From NCBI RefSeq assembly GCF_000350225.1, contig NW_005179323.1, positions 1 to 64,000 on the forward strand: a DNA stretch of 64,000 bases. The letters run 5' to 3'. Position numbers and translations under genes: made by a program. The stretch is from Chondrus crispus (lineage: Eukaryota > Rhodophyta > Florideophyceae > Gigartinales > Gigartinaceae). Under the pieces are notes generated by a model that was given only the letters and a program-made list of their open reading frames with translations, was not told where the DNA came from and did no database searches. This document shows, piece after piece, positions 1 through 10,367 of the stretch (position 1 is its first letter; each line of letters opens with the position of its first letter).

Positions 1-543
1 CAGCAGAGAATTCAACAAGGGCGATGTCACGTGTACACTTGGATACGTGGCGCAGAAGCTGCAGCGTCCCCTCACATGCTGATCCCAGACGCTGCTCCTC
101 TCTCCGCCGTAATCCCGCCTTGTTCCTTTTTGAAGACCCAGACCACCCCTGAGGCCAGCATGCTGTCGAGGGGGGCCCAGCTTTGACGAGAGTAACTAGC
201 AGTCCCATGCTTTCATGTCCAAGTCTTGCATTCCTCTTCAGCCTCGTCGCTCATCGTACCTCCCCATGGTGCCATTGCCAAAGCCATTACTCTAGGGCAT
301 TACTCTTGAGGGCATGATAGCGATCAACGAGGTTTTCTGCAAGTCGAAACGGAACACTTGTGCAGCCGTCCGCGTGACACCAAGGATGCCATCCCCTCTC
401 TCCTTCGCAGGCGTGCCCACGTCGCGGATGCACGCGACGTCGGCGAACAAGTCACCCGCGTAGTCGTCCACCGCCTCCCCCCTTTCAGATTGCCGTCAGA
501 TTGCCGGAACCCATGCACCGGCCTCGTCTGCCTCGTGCTGGGC
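1..543. other. Stretch without a recognised gene
   Basis: One forward frame is open from base 1 to the stop at 184-186 but shows no recognisable motif. The rest holds only short frames. A CACGTG motif lies near base 29. I see no RNA gene, transposon terminus or tandem repeat here. Confidence 0.4.
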
Positions 544-1098
544 TCAGCGCCGCCCGGCTGCGTCCTGCACCAGTCGCTCGAGAATCTCCATCGCCTCGCC
601 TCCGTCGCGCCCGTTCATCCCGGCTTGGAACAGCCTCGTTGCTCGCGCTGCATCCCGCGCAACCCCGTCCGCTCCGTCTCGCAGCAAGCGAGCCAATTTA
701 AGCATAGCGTCGCGGTTATGGCACTTCTCGATCGCACGCTCGTACAATTGCGCCGCACGAGCCGCGTTCGTCCGCACTCCCCCCGTGCCTTGTACTAGCA
801 TTTCCCCGAGTTGCACCATGGCCTCGACGTAGTCGTGCTCTTCAACCGCGCGCTCAAGCAGCTTTGCGGCTCGCGCTGCATTCGGCCGCACCCCGTCTCT
901 GTCATCCTGCAATAGGCGCGCCAGTTCGACCATAGCAAAGGCATCCTGGGCCTCGTCGATCGCGCGCTCGTACAATTCTATTGCGCGAATCACATTCTTC
1001 TCCACTCCCGCCGCGCCAAGGGATAATAGCAGGCCCAGCCCTGTCATCGCGTGCACATCACTGTGCTCCAGGATCGCGCGCTCATATAGATTCGCAGC
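544..1098 (-). pseudogene. Truncated Sel1-like repeat protein
   Basis: The minus strand encodes about four to five 36-residue Sel1-like (SLR) units, each with the spaced pattern AMxxLxxLL...G..GV..xxxRAxxLxERAI. Sel1 repeats are alpha-helical hairpins of the TPR type and serve as adaptor surfaces. The frame enters from an in-frame TGA at 1099-1101, in the middle of a repeat, and no ATG precedes the first repeat. The 5' part is therefore missing, or it lies in an upstream exon that I cannot see. The C-terminus ends naturally just after the last repeat, without the membrane anchor found in the neighbouring paralogue at 1345-3135 on the same strand. The repeats here are more diverged than those of the neighbour, so this looks like an older, truncated duplicate. 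The repeat assignment is firm; the pseudogene call is inference. Confidence 0.6.
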
Positions 1099-1344
1099 TC
1101 AGACTTCATCCCGCAGAACGGCGTCCCTTCCAGATATTGTTGACAGTACAGTTCTACACCTCAACTCTTCCACTCTGGTTCCAGGAAAGGATCACGTAAC
1201 AGGTTAGTGCTAACCGGAGATAACTTTCGGTATAATCGGACCCGTAGTCGATGGTCCGTATCTAACATGCTACAGTAGTGATTGCTTCAATTCAGCAGAA
1301 TTGAGAACGACTATCTCACATTAACTGGAACGCTCTGAGCCGCA

Positions 1345-3135
1345 TCAGCACATGCATTGCAGTAGCAAAGAAAAACACACAATTGCAAAACTAAAACTGC
1401 AAATCATCAAGAACACGAGTTGGCAGGTAGTGCCGCCACTACGGCCTTCCCAGATCGCACGCCCGAACAATTCGAAGGCCCGAACCACGTTTCTCTCCAA
1501 TCCCTCTGCGCCCTCCTTCAGCAGGAGGAATCCAAGATGCACCATCGCCTGGATATCGTCGAGCTCTTCAATCAAGTACTCATACAGTTCCACAGCACGC
1601 GCTGAATTCTGTGCCACCCCGTCCCCTCCGTCGCGCAATACAACAGCTAGGTTGAACATCGCGTTGCAATTATGAGATTTCTCGATCGCACGCTCGTACA
1701 GCTCGACAGCCCGACCCACATTTCTCTCCACTCCCACTGCGCCCTGAAGTAGTAGGACTCCAAGATTCACCATCGCGTCGACATCGTCGTTCTCTTCAAT
1801 CAAGTACTCGTACAGTTCCACAGCCCGCGCTGAATTCTGTGTAACCTCGTCCCCTCCCTTGCTCAATATATATGCTAGGTTGAACATCGCGTTGCAATTA
1901 TGAGATTTCTCGATCGCACGCTCGTACAGCTCGACAGCCCGACCCACATTTCTCTCCACTCCCACTGCGCCCTGCTTCAGTAGGACTCCAAGATCTACCA
2001 TCGCCTTAACATGATCGTGCACATTAATCACGTACATGTACAGTTCCACAGCCCGTGCTGCGTTTTGTGCCACCCCGTCCCCCCCGTTGCGCAATACACC
2101 TGCTAGGTTGAACATCGCGTTGCAATCATGAGATTTCTCGATCGCAAGCTCGTACCACTCGACAGCCCGACCCAAATTTCTCTCCACTCCCTCTGCGCCC
2201 TCCTTCAGCAGGTTTGCAAGATTCACCATCGCGTCGACATCGTCGTGCTCCTTAATCGCGTCCTCGTACAGTTCCACAGCCCGCGCCGAGTTCTGTGCCA
2301 CCCCGTCCCCCCCGTTGCGCAATACACCTGCTAGGTTGTACATCGCGTTGCAATCATGAGATTTCTTGATCGCACGCTCGTACAACTCCACAGCCCGACC
2401 CAAATTTCTCTCCACTCCCTCTGCGCCCTTCTCCAGCAGGCTACCGAGATGCACCATCGCGTCGACATCGTCGTGCTCCTCAATCGTGTCTTCGTGCAGC
2501 TCCACAGCCCGTACTGAATTTTGTGCCACCCCGTCCCCTCCCTTGCTCAAAATAAGTGCTAAGTTGTACATCGCGTCGCAATCATGAGATTTCTCGATCG
2601 CACGCTCGTACAACTTGACAGCCCGACCTACATTTCTCTCCACTCCCTCTGCGCCCTCCTCCAGCAGGAATCCAAGCTTCACCATCGCCCGAACATTTTC
2701 ATGTTTGTCTATCGCGTTTTCATACAACTCCACAGCCCGTACTGCGTCCGTTTCCACTCCTTCTGCCCCCTTCGCCAGCAGTTTTCCGAGTTGTACCATT
2801 GCATCGGCATCATCGTATTGCCGCACCGCGCGTTCATACAGCCTCACAGCGCGCTGTGCATTGATGCTGACTCCTTCCGCGCCCTCTGTCAGTAGATTAC
2901 CGAGGCCCACCATTGCGCCGACATGACCATGTTCCTCAATCGCGCTCCCATACAGCCTCACAGCTCGTGCGGCGTCCTTCTCAACTCCGTCTTCGCCGTT
3001 TCTCAGCAGGTTTGCTCGCTTGAACATGGCCTCTCCATCACTGTCTTGCTCAGGACTCGCTGGTTGATTCTGCTCAGCGGAAATCACGAAAGCTTCTTCC
3101 ATACTGTGCAGCGCTTCTGCGGACAACTTGAACAT
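1345..3135 (-). CDS. Sel1-repeat protein with C-terminal membrane anchor
   Basis: About 596 residues from the first ATG. The frame is open a further 48 bases upstream to a TAA, without another ATG, so a short upstream exon is possible. Nearly the whole protein is a solenoid of roughly 15 Sel1-like repeats of 36 residues (108 bp), the typical unit containing AEGVERN and RAVELYERAIE. The last ~30 residues include a run of about 20 hydrophobic residues, suggesting a tail anchor or single-pass membrane segment. SLR proteins act as scaffolds; Hrd3/SEL1L, which also combines SLRs with a C-terminal membrane span, works in ER-associated degradation. That analogy is only architectural. The middle repeats alternate between two types and form a 72-residue higher-order unit, which points to recent expansion. 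A truncated paralogue lies just downstream. Domain call confident, role unknown. Confidence 0.8.
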   Translation of the reverse strand: MFKLSAEALHSMEEAFVISAEQNQPASPEQDSDGEAMFKRANLLRNGEDGVEKDAARAVRLYGSAIEEHGHVGAMVGLGNLLTEGAEGVSINAQRAVRLYERAVRQYDDADAMVQLGKLLAKGAEGVETDAVRAVELYENAIDKHENVRAMVKLGFLLEEGAEGVERNVGRAVKLYERAIEKSHDCDAMYNLALILSKGGDGVAQNSVRAVELHEDTIEEHDDVDAMVHLGSLLEKGAEGVERNLGRAVELYERAIKKSHDCNAMYNLAGVLRNGGDGVAQNSARAVELYEDAIKEHDDVDAMVNLANLLKEGAEGVERNLGRAVEWYELAIEKSHDCNAMFNLAGVLRNGGDGVAQNAARAVELYMYVINVHDHVKAMVDLGVLLKQGAVGVERNVGRAVELYERAIEKSHNCNAMFNLAYILSKGGDEVTQNSARAVELYEYLIEENDDVDAMVNLGVLLLQGAVGVERNVGRAVELYERAIEKSHNCNAMFNLAVVLRDGGDGVAQNSARAVELYEYLIEELDDIQAMVHLGFLLLKEGAEGLERNVVRAFELFGRAIWEGRSGGTTCQLVFLMICSFSFAIVCFSLLLQCMC

Positions 3136-3804
3136 GGCTTCAATATACTCACAAACGGCATAGGACCGCTGAACATTCACGACCTGCCCTTGTTAAATAC
3201 CGGTGTTAAATACGGAGAGAGAAGAGTAGCGCAGATTTTACCTTGCTGCCATGCATGCGCTCCTCAATAACACGATGTTTCCTGCAGCGAGTGGAGATTG
3301 GTCGAGTATGGCATGGGACTGGCCCGATACAGTAGGGAGAAACAAGACCTCTAGAATCGTGTCTATCTAGTGTATATCCAACAAAGCGTTATCATCACAT
3401 AAAAATCATAAAAATCTGCGGTTTTTATTTGTTTTCTACTTTGATCTCCACGGTTTCTATTTTTCTTTGATAGGTTGACGCGCTTTGGAATTTTTCTGAA
3501 GTTGAAAGCACATTCTACGGAATGTCTCTGTGCCGGGGTTTCCGGGAATAGCCAATATTTGAAACATTTAGTCGCGAAGTTCAAAAGCTTGCCCGTATGT
3601 CTCGCGAGAAAGCCACCAAAACAGCTTTAGATCGCACAGGCAAAGCCATGCACCCTATGTTGTTTAAAATATGATTTCACATAAGATACTACTGATACAG
3701 CATGGGACTGTTGAAAACTTCAACATACCCTTTACAACGCATGAAAAATCTATACCTCGGTACAGTAGTATAATTTTTTAACCAAGGCTTACATGAGAAG
3801 CAGG
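3136..3804. other. AT-rich intergenic stretch
   Basis: Separates the Sel1 gene from the Harbinger transposase. There are short frames only and no repeat or RNA gene that I can recognise. TACAGTA-type motifs occur near 3330 and 3760. Confidence 0.4.
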
Positions 3805-4771
3805 CTATTCCGAATACTCAATTTGAAAGAGCGGGCTTCCTTGCTCTATCATTAATTGTGTAATTGTTAGGTTTGCGACGGAATGAAAACAAACAGAATG
3901 AAGCGCAATGCGGTGTCGGAAACGGTGGCCTAGTACATAAAACTGCTTAAAACGACGGTTCACTGTTTCTTGTCTTGCACGAATAGTAGCCAAGATCTTA
4001 CGGTGTTCTCCTTCAACATCGCTTCCTAGAAGGCAGGTGGGATCCTTATAACCTTCACCTGCAACCACTTTCTCCCCGGCAGTAAGTGCAAACTTCATCG
4101 CAATTCGATAAATAGTAAGGTGTGGGTACAAGCCACAAGGAAAGGGGCCATGCGTCCAAACAATATGTCCGGTCAAAATACAAACGGCCATCTCATACCT
4201 CAATCCAGGGCCTCTGAACTTATGCGAGAACCACTGCGGACTGAATGGGTTTGGTTCGTATATGCGGAAGTCGGTACCGTCGACCGATACTTTGCACGCA
4301 TTACTACAATTACTAGCGAAGCGGTTTTCCCATTTGATCTTCATTGTCAGACGAATACAAGTGTCATGTACCATTAAAAGTATATAAGAAATGAGTGCAT
4401 GCTTCAAGTTAGTGTCAACTTCCGGGATTAATAATGTGTTGCAGATTATCACGTACGATTTTTAGATCCGCAATTAAGTTGACGAAGCACCACGACCATT
4501 TCCGGGATGTTTTTACGTCGACCTGGGCAATCGTTCTATGGGTCTCCTCGCTCCCATACGCTTTTAAAAATAGGAGAGCCCATAAAAGATGCACGGGCCT
4601 GGACGAAGTCGGGCGAAGATGTCCTAATAGATGCCAGGTATGAGAACATACGTTCGGTGTGATACCGAATAGTGCTCGAAAGCGGGAGCACTCTGTCCGG
4701 ACACTCAAGCTAGGACTGTTCCGTATCACCACACCAGCAATTTCTGCAAAACGAGACGGGGAAATATGCAT
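3805..4771 (-). CDS. PIF/Harbinger-type DDE transposase (two exons)
   Basis: Exon 1 runs from the first ATG at 4771 to 4457 and exon 2 from 4338 to 3805. Joining them in phase 0 across a 118-bp GT-AG intron gives about 283 residues. The DDE core is visible in exon 2: VDGTDFRIYEP (first Asp), GEGYKD (second Asp) and ETVNRRFKQF (Glu, with the N-x-R-x-K spacing typical of Harbinger). Exon 1 carries the helical region that normally precedes the catalytic core. PIF/Harbinger transposases cut DNA at terminal inverted repeats and usually work with a Myb-like partner; I see neither the partner gene nor convincing TIRs. The protein is shorter than the usual 350-400 residues, so an N-terminal exon may be missing. 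The element is possibly degenerate, although both exons are open. Confidence 0.7.
4339..4456 (-). other. Spliceosomal-type intron in the Harbinger gene
   Basis: 118 nt on the minus strand, beginning GTACGT and ending ATGAAG, with a CTGAC branch-site-like motif close to the 3' end. Two frames that are otherwise out of register join here in phase 0 at an ATC|ATC boundary, and the intron contains stops in both. This is the clearest intron in the window. Confidence 0.65.
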
Positions 4772-4801
4772 TCTTCCTCGACACGGCGTGGTTGCCGACA
4801 A

Positions 4802-5474
4802 GACCGGTCATGGAAGAGTCTGCGGGCTTCACCACCGACCAAATCTATATGGGATTACGAACTTCGTTTGTATTGCATGAAGCGTCAAAAAAGCAGAAGG
4901 TACAAAAAATAATAAAGGATTCCGTGCTAAATATACGATTAAATTACTAATTTTGGCATCTCTGCAGCGTGCAGAAAGTACATCCGAAACTATCGTTTTT
5001 GCTTAACTTTACATGGCGAAAGTTTTTTTCTCTTGCTACTTTGAGGCTACACCATTCCTTTACTGTATTCTTGGGGCAATCCCGTGCTCGACAGTTAACG
5101 CAAAAGCAATAAAAACAACTCCAGTTACCGCTGGAAGGACACTGAAGAGGCGAGAGTATCGTTTTTCCCCGATAGTATCGCTTAGTTTTGTGCAATTTTT
5201 AAGCCAAAGAAAGATTTGGTTCGAGTTGCTTCACATTCTCATAACGCGCTTGGGGTACTTCTGCAAACTTCTGCAAAAATGTAGGAACGAATGAACTCTA
5301 CATGACTATAATCGGCACTGCAACAAAATCTGTTATATTAAATTCCTCACTCCAATCGGTACTATTTACAACTGCAGTAAAACATTATGGCACCCCAATT
5401 CTTTGTATTGTTTGATAAATACGCTTCTGTGACGTGGCACATAACCTGTCATGCACATTTGGCCATTACCGGTA
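4802..5474. other. AT-rich stretch without a recognised gene
   Basis: Contains short antisense and sense frames with biased composition and no recognisable domain. It ends at the change to the GC-rich LTR-like sequence of element A. Confidence 0.4.
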
Positions 5475-6147
5475 TGTAGTATAATGACCGGCGCGAGCGC
5501 GCGGAGGTCATCGGACGGCCGTATACGGTATACACGTGGGCGGCTGTGCCCACATGTAGCGAGCGCGCGCGCATGCCGAGCGGTCGTAATCTGGCGTACG
5601 TGTACAGTAGTGCACGTGTCGTCCGAGCGGTAGTCTACGCGTGTTACGTGTGCGCGTTAGCACACGTGTCGTCCGTGCGGTAGTCTGTAAGCAACACGCG
5701 TGTACAGTAGTGCACACGTGTAGTAGCAGCGTCCGTGCGGTAGTAGCAATTATGGCGCTAGTTTTTTAATTGTGTACAGTACCCGGCACGCACTAGGCGG
5801 CAGGTACTGTACTACTGTACTGGGACAGGTGTCCGAGGCGTCCCTCTGCGGGGTTAAGACCTGGCACCCGTCCCCACCAGTAAACGGGGGCAAGCTCGCC
5901 CCCGTCCCTTTTGCGCCTATGTACGTCCGTTTTCGGTTGTCTGTCGCGCGCGCTGGCTTCTAACCCGTTACGAGTCGCTCCCGTTCACGCACCACGGGGC
6001 GACTGCGCGTAACCGGCCAGTGAGCCACTCCCTTTTCGCGAGCTCGTCCGATCGGTTCAATTGGCGCGTCGCGTCCGCGCCGCGTGCTCCCTCGCTAAAG
6101 CCTCCGCCTCTCACCCAACCCAGGGCGGAGAGGAGTTATCCCACATT
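5475..6147 (+). repeat. Probable 5' LTR and leader of element A
   Basis: GC-rich sequence upstream of an element gag. It begins TGTAGTATAA and ends CCCACA, two bases before TGGTACTCTTGTGG, a possible primer-binding site (starts with TGG, the complement of tRNA CCA). Between 5600 and 5760 there are three imperfect direct repeats built around CGTGTCGTCCG and GCGGTAGT, plus CACGTG and TACTGTA palindromes, as expected of a U3 region. No matching 3' LTR is visible after the protease region, so the boundaries are tentative. Confidence 0.3.
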
Positions 6148-6273
6148 TGGTACTCTTGTGGAGGGGATAGCTCTTGAGGTTGAGCCGCACGCGTAGTCGC
6201 TCGACCGCGCGCAGAACCGTACGGACGGAAAAGGTTGAGAAATCACCGCTTCGATCGCGAAGCGTATTCGACC

Positions 6274-8760
6274 ATGAACCGACCGGATCAAGGGGGAGAC
6301 TCCGCCTCCGGGCGTCTGAGCACCCGCAGTGGCAGTGGCGCACCGCGCCCCCGGGTGGAGAACCCGGAAGCCCTGCTGCGACCGCCACCGCGACCGGGCC
6401 GCACGCGAGCGTCCGCATCGGATGTTACGCCGGCCGCGTCGGCAGGCACTGAGAATCGCGTCCAATGGATGGTCGACGCGATTCAGCCGCGCATCCAGGC
6501 CTGGGTAGAGGAGTTCGTCGCTACGGAACTCCCCCAGGTAGCGCCTGTATGCCTCGACCGAACGGTGCCCGGGCTCGTGAACGCGCACGTACGCAGCGCG
6601 ATACCACCGCTTTTGGACGAACTTCTACCCGCTCAAGTCCAATGCGAGGTGGTGACCGCGCTCACCACTGTGGATGAAGAATCCCCGTCCCGCACGGCTC
6701 TAAAGGGAGCGATCAGCTCCGCCGTGGCCAATCGTCTGGCCACGACCTTTGCCGGAGCAGGAGTCGACGCACGCGAGCAGCGCGACTCAACCGCTCCGGA
6801 CTCTACGCTAACGCACGCTGAACCGATCGGCGCCGCACCCGGGATCGGTACAATGGCCCCTCACCCGGAGGGTAAGACCATTTACCTCCCACCAATTTAT
6901 GGTGCTACAGGAGGGCCCACAGAAAATGGCCCTCCCGTACTCGCCGATACGGCTGGCCCCCGCGGGACAGAAAACCGCCTGGGGCGCTTCGCGACAGAAA
7001 AGCGACAGCCGTACCGGTCGAGCAGAAGAAGCGCACCCGGCCCTCAAGGCTACACCTGGGAGGGTACAGAAAATCCCTCCGAGGAAGAAGACACAACACG
7101 TCGCCACAGGGCGACGCGCAAGAACCGCGACGGACGCTACGCGCGATACCGCGATGCCGGAGGGGTCGGTTACCCCTCTGATGATAACCGCGACGGACGC
7201 TACACGCGATACCGCGATGCCGGAGGAAGTGGATACCCCTCCGATGACGAGGACACCGAGTCGGACGGATCGCGCAGAGGCGACCGCAGAGGCCGCAATG
7301 CGCGCGACCGACGTCGGTTCCGGCGAGAAGACTCCGATCCGGAGGGCTGCAGTAGCCCCAGCGGAGAAGGAGACCGCCATCGCAGGGGCAGAGACCGCCG
7401 GTCTGCCCCGAGGCGGGATCCGAAACGGTTGCCGGTGATCAGACCGCTGAACGACCTGTTCACCAAGGCCGTCGACTACCGCACGTATAGGCTGGAAAAT
7501 TGCAGCGCGCGCTACGACGCGAGTACCGCGCGGCGAGTTAACCGATATCGGAAGAAGTTAGACGTCCAGCTGAAAACCCACACATACGGTGGTCAAGATC
7601 CAATCGCGGTGCTAGGATTTCTCGCGCGCTTCAAGATGGCCTGCGACCACAATGGGGTCAGCGAAGGCGCGGCCGTATGGTGTTTCCAGTTCTATGTGAC
7701 TGGGCAGGCTCACGCCTTGCTCCAGTCCAGGCTACACGGGAACACCATGGCGGTCGATGCAGAGCAGCGCGATATGCTCGAAACCTACGCGGAAGTTGTT
7801 AACTTTTTATTGCGCACGTACGCGACTGACGAAGTTATTTCCGAAGCGGTCGGTGATGTCACCTCCTTCCGTCAGAGCTCTAATATGACGGAGGAGGTGT
7901 ACAGTAACCAGTTGTGGGACAAGGCGTTGCGCTGCGGAACCGTATTTTGGGACAGGCGCTTGAAGTCCCTTTTCGTTGAGGGACTTCTGCCAGCGACGTG
8001 CGCGCAGGTGCGGAACTATCTCGCGACGCATCCGGGCGTGGACTACCAAGCGGTGGCACGCTACGCGCAAGCGATAGGCGAAACGCACCGCTCGGCTCGA
8101 AGACAGGCGACCTCGCTCGCGTCGCCTCAAGCACCGCCCGATTCGGTGAGAAGGTTCACGCGCAACGCGCGGACAAGGCCCGTGCTGTCGGTCGAGTCCC
8201 TGTCTGAACTCCCGACAGCGCCCGGAACCGAAACGGAGGAGATAATGGCGGTGACGGACCAGTCGGCGACGCCGAGCTCGCTTAGCTCGCCGCCGACTAG
8301 CTACCATCCGTCACCTGCCTCGTCCCCGGCGGGCGCACCGATGGCGCTCGCCCAACAAAGTGACGCGCGCGCATATCCATACGGAAGGCCAGTACAGAAC
8401 CAGCGGGTCCGGTTCTTCAATCAAGGATTACCTGGACCCCCGCCGTGTCGGTTCTGTCTGGACCTGACCCACCGACAGGAGCAATGTCCTGTGGTGGCGG
8501 ATAGCGCGCTGCGTTCGAAGCTCTTGCAGGCCCGCGAGGCCAATTACCAAAAGCTTCGGATCCGTCAAGGTCTCCGCCCAGGCTCGCCGTTCGAGCGTCA
8601 ACCGCCGACCGCGTGGCGAAATTCGCGTGCGCAGGCTCCCACGGGCATCAACGTGGTCGAGCCGCGCGAGACCGTCCAATCGGAAGAACCCGCGTTACCG
8701 CTGACGGACGAGGGGCCCGAGGACCTTGGGTTGACGGGGGAAGCCGGGGAGGACGCGTAG
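6274..8760 (+). CDS. Gag protein of LTR element A
   Basis: 828 residues. I chose the ATG at 6274 because it has an ACC ATG context and follows a long leader; the frame extends 39 bases upstream without an ATG. Order: an N-terminal helical segment (about residues 60-175); a low-complexity Arg/Ser/Asp-rich hinge containing two near-identical copies of NRDGRYxRYRDAGG; a conserved Gag core starting at LNDLFTKAVDYRTYRL (~residues 395-630); a Ser/Pro-rich linker; and one canonical zinc knuckle, CRFCLDLTHRQEQC (CX2CX4HX4C). Gag assembles the cytoplasmic particle that packages element RNA. The core is clearly related to the gag of tandem element B and more distantly to that of element C. The frame is intact and overlaps the downstream protease frame by 148 bases in the -1 register, as in many gypsy-like elements. 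Confidence 0.8.
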   Translation: MNRPDQGGDSASGRLSTRSGSGAPRPRVENPEALLRPPPRPGRTRASASDVTPAASAGTENRVQWMVDAIQPRIQAWVEEFVATELPQVAPVCLDRTVPGLVNAHVRSAIPPLLDELLPAQVQCEVVTALTTVDEESPSRTALKGAISSAVANRLATTFAGAGVDAREQRDSTAPDSTLTHAEPIGAAPGIGTMAPHPEGKTIYLPPIYGATGGPTENGPPVLADTAGPRGTENRLGRFATEKRQPYRSSRRSAPGPQGYTWEGTENPSEEEDTTRRHRATRKNRDGRYARYRDAGGVGYPSDDNRDGRYTRYRDAGGSGYPSDDEDTESDGSRRGDRRGRNARDRRRFRREDSDPEGCSSPSGEGDRHRRGRDRRSAPRRDPKRLPVIRPLNDLFTKAVDYRTYRLENCSARYDASTARRVNRYRKKLDVQLKTHTYGGQDPIAVLGFLARFKMACDHNGVSEGAAVWCFQFYVTGQAHALLQSRLHGNTMAVDAEQRDMLETYAEVVNFLLRTYATDEVISEAVGDVTSFRQSSNMTEEVYSNQLWDKALRCGTVFWDRRLKSLFVEGLLPATCAQVRNYLATHPGVDYQAVARYAQAIGETHRSARRQATSLASPQAPPDSVRRFTRNARTRPVLSVESLSELPTAPGTETEEIMAVTDQSATPSSLSSPPTSYHPSPASSPAGAPMALAQQSDARAYPYGRPVQNQRVRFFNQGLPGPPPCRFCLDLTHRQEQCPVVADSALRSKLLQAREANYQKLRIRQGLRPGSPFERQPPTAWRNSRAQAPTGINVVEPRETVQSEEPALPLTDEGPEDLGLTGEAGEDA

Positions 8761-9631
8761 AGGCGTCGACGATCCTCCCCGTGCCAAGCCTCAATAAACA
8801 AGGCACCCCGTCGACCGCTTCGGTACGCGCGCAATCGCAGAGCCGAACGGACGAAGCGGCAATTTGCTTCTTCAAGAAGCAAAATTACAAGGTCACCGCA
8901 ACGGTCGGACAACGACGCGCGATGATGCGCACCATCACGCCGGTTCTAGATTCGGGCGCCGGCCCCAATCTAATCCACCTACGCTGTGTGGCAGAACCGT
9001 GGCGCGCTGCCATCCAGTCCGCGCGGAGCCCGCCGCTCATCGACGCTTCGAATAGGTCGATGAAGGCCCTCGGCGAGCTCAAGCTGTACGTCCGGATTGG
9101 TAAGTTCGTCGCGCGCGTACCGTTCTTGGTCGTCACCAACCTCGCGGTGGACTGTATCCTCGGAACCACGTTCCTGGATCGCCACGTGAAGGCGATCCTG
9201 CCACCGCAGAGGAAGTTGCTGTTCCATCATGCGCCGTCCGTAGCGCTGACGGGAGTCACACCCTCGAGGCATGACTGCAAGATGGCCTCGAGGGGACCGT
9301 CGCAGCAGCTCCCGCAGGAGGAAAATTCGGCCGACCGGAAGCGCGCGCAGTTCCCGACGAACGTACCGTCACGGAAAATTCGCGTGGTCAAGGGGGTGAC
9401 GATACCCCCGATGACCCAAGCGATGGTACGCGTCGCAACACCGGTTGGGGGCTTTGCTTCCTGCAAAACCACCCCAAAACGGCGCATAAGAATTTATGCC
9501 TGATGGCCCAGGGAGTCATGGACTTCCTCCCAGGCGAGCCGTTTACGGTGCTCGTTAGCAACTTCGGAAGCCGCGCGGCCCACGTCCCCAAGCATACCGT
9601 TGTTGGTCTCGCGTTGCCATCTGTAGTATAA
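8613..9631 (+). pseudogene. Retropepsin-like protease region of element A, frameshifted
   Basis: The -1 frame relative to gag carries the aspartic protease signature VLDSGAGPNLI (near 8945) and the flap-side motif VDCILGTTFLDRH typical of retroelement proteases, and stays open to 9503. Compared with element C, the region after the protease continues in another frame (for example GEPFTVLVSNFGSRA) up to a TAA at 9629-9631, so one base is missing or extra at about 9448-9465. Directly after this stop the element ends. There is no reverse transcriptase, RNase H or integrase before the LTR of element D. Element A is therefore a gag-protease element that would need another element's pol. Protease identity is firm; whether the frame change is a mutation or a read error is unknown. 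Confidence 0.65.
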
Positions 9632-9685
9632 CCCCCCCCTGGGGCTTTATCTTAGATTAGATCAACTCAGAATCGGATCGGTTAC

Positions 9686-10287
9686 TGTAGGGCTCGATGC
9701 TCTACAGTACCACCACGTGTACCCCTGAGTACAGGGGGCACGTGTACACGTGTACGCGCGGAACGAAGTGCGCGCACACACGTGTACTGTCAGCCCCGAT
9801 GGCTGACAGTATTACAGTGTCGACCGACCGCTACAGTACGTCGCTACAGTACATCGGTACTGTACTATTATGATAGGTTATTGTGTACATTAAATATGGA
9901 GCGGACCGGCGGCGGTGGAGGAGGACAAGCACGGACTTGTCACCCACCGACCGTCAAGGTCCGACTTCCCGCTTATTCTAAGGTAGCGCTCGCTAACTAC
10001 CTTAGAGCGGCACCGAGCGCGGGTTGAGGACGCGCGCGGTACGCCCACGAGCTGGCTCCGCCTCCGCCCGTCGGTACTGGATCGTTACCCAGTACCGCGC
10101 CGGGGCGTCGAGGCGTCGAACCGCTCGTGCGTACCGGCGTCCTCCCCGTTCCCGCTCTACCACGCTACCCGGGCCCGCTGCCCGGTGCCGTTAGCTGGTG
10201 TCCCGCTTCACCCCCGTCTTCCCGTTCGGACGGGGTCTACGTCGAACTGTGCATACACCCCTCTCCGTTGGGGGTGTTTATGCTACA
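9686..10287 (+). repeat. LTR of element D
   Basis: A 602-bp segment bounded by TGTAGGG and GCTACA, that is TG...CA ends, followed after one base by a primer-binding site. It carries clustered CACGTG palindromes and CTACAGTA/TACTGTA motifs in its first 200 bp (U3-like) and GC-rich sequence further on. No second copy is visible in the window, so the 5' end is inferred from the TG...CA rule only. Confidence 0.5.
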
Positions 10288-10288
10288 G

Positions 10289-10304
10289 TGGTCTCCCGAC
10301 CTAG
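10289..10304 (+). other. Primer-binding site of element D
   Basis: TGGTCTCCCGACCTAG one base after the LTR end. Its complement fits the 3' end of a tRNA: CCA, discriminator A, acceptor strand TCGGGAG, then part of a T stem. The identical 16-mer recurs at 23573 in element C, and a two-mismatch version occurs in element B. Confidence 0.6.
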
Positions 10305-10367
10305 AAGACCCTAGAGTCCGATCTCGGAGAAGACTTCCGCTTCCCTCCGCGAACCGATCGCGTCGAG

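Noticed and set aside
8613-8760. Programmed -1 slippery site between gag and protease of element A
   Set aside because: The overlap contains G- and C-runs but no heptamer of the X XXY YYZ form in the gag register.
9622-9686. Second LTR of element A starting TGTAGTATAA at 9622
   Set aside because: Only about ten bases match the 5' sequence at 5475 and no polypurine tract precedes it; probably coincidence.
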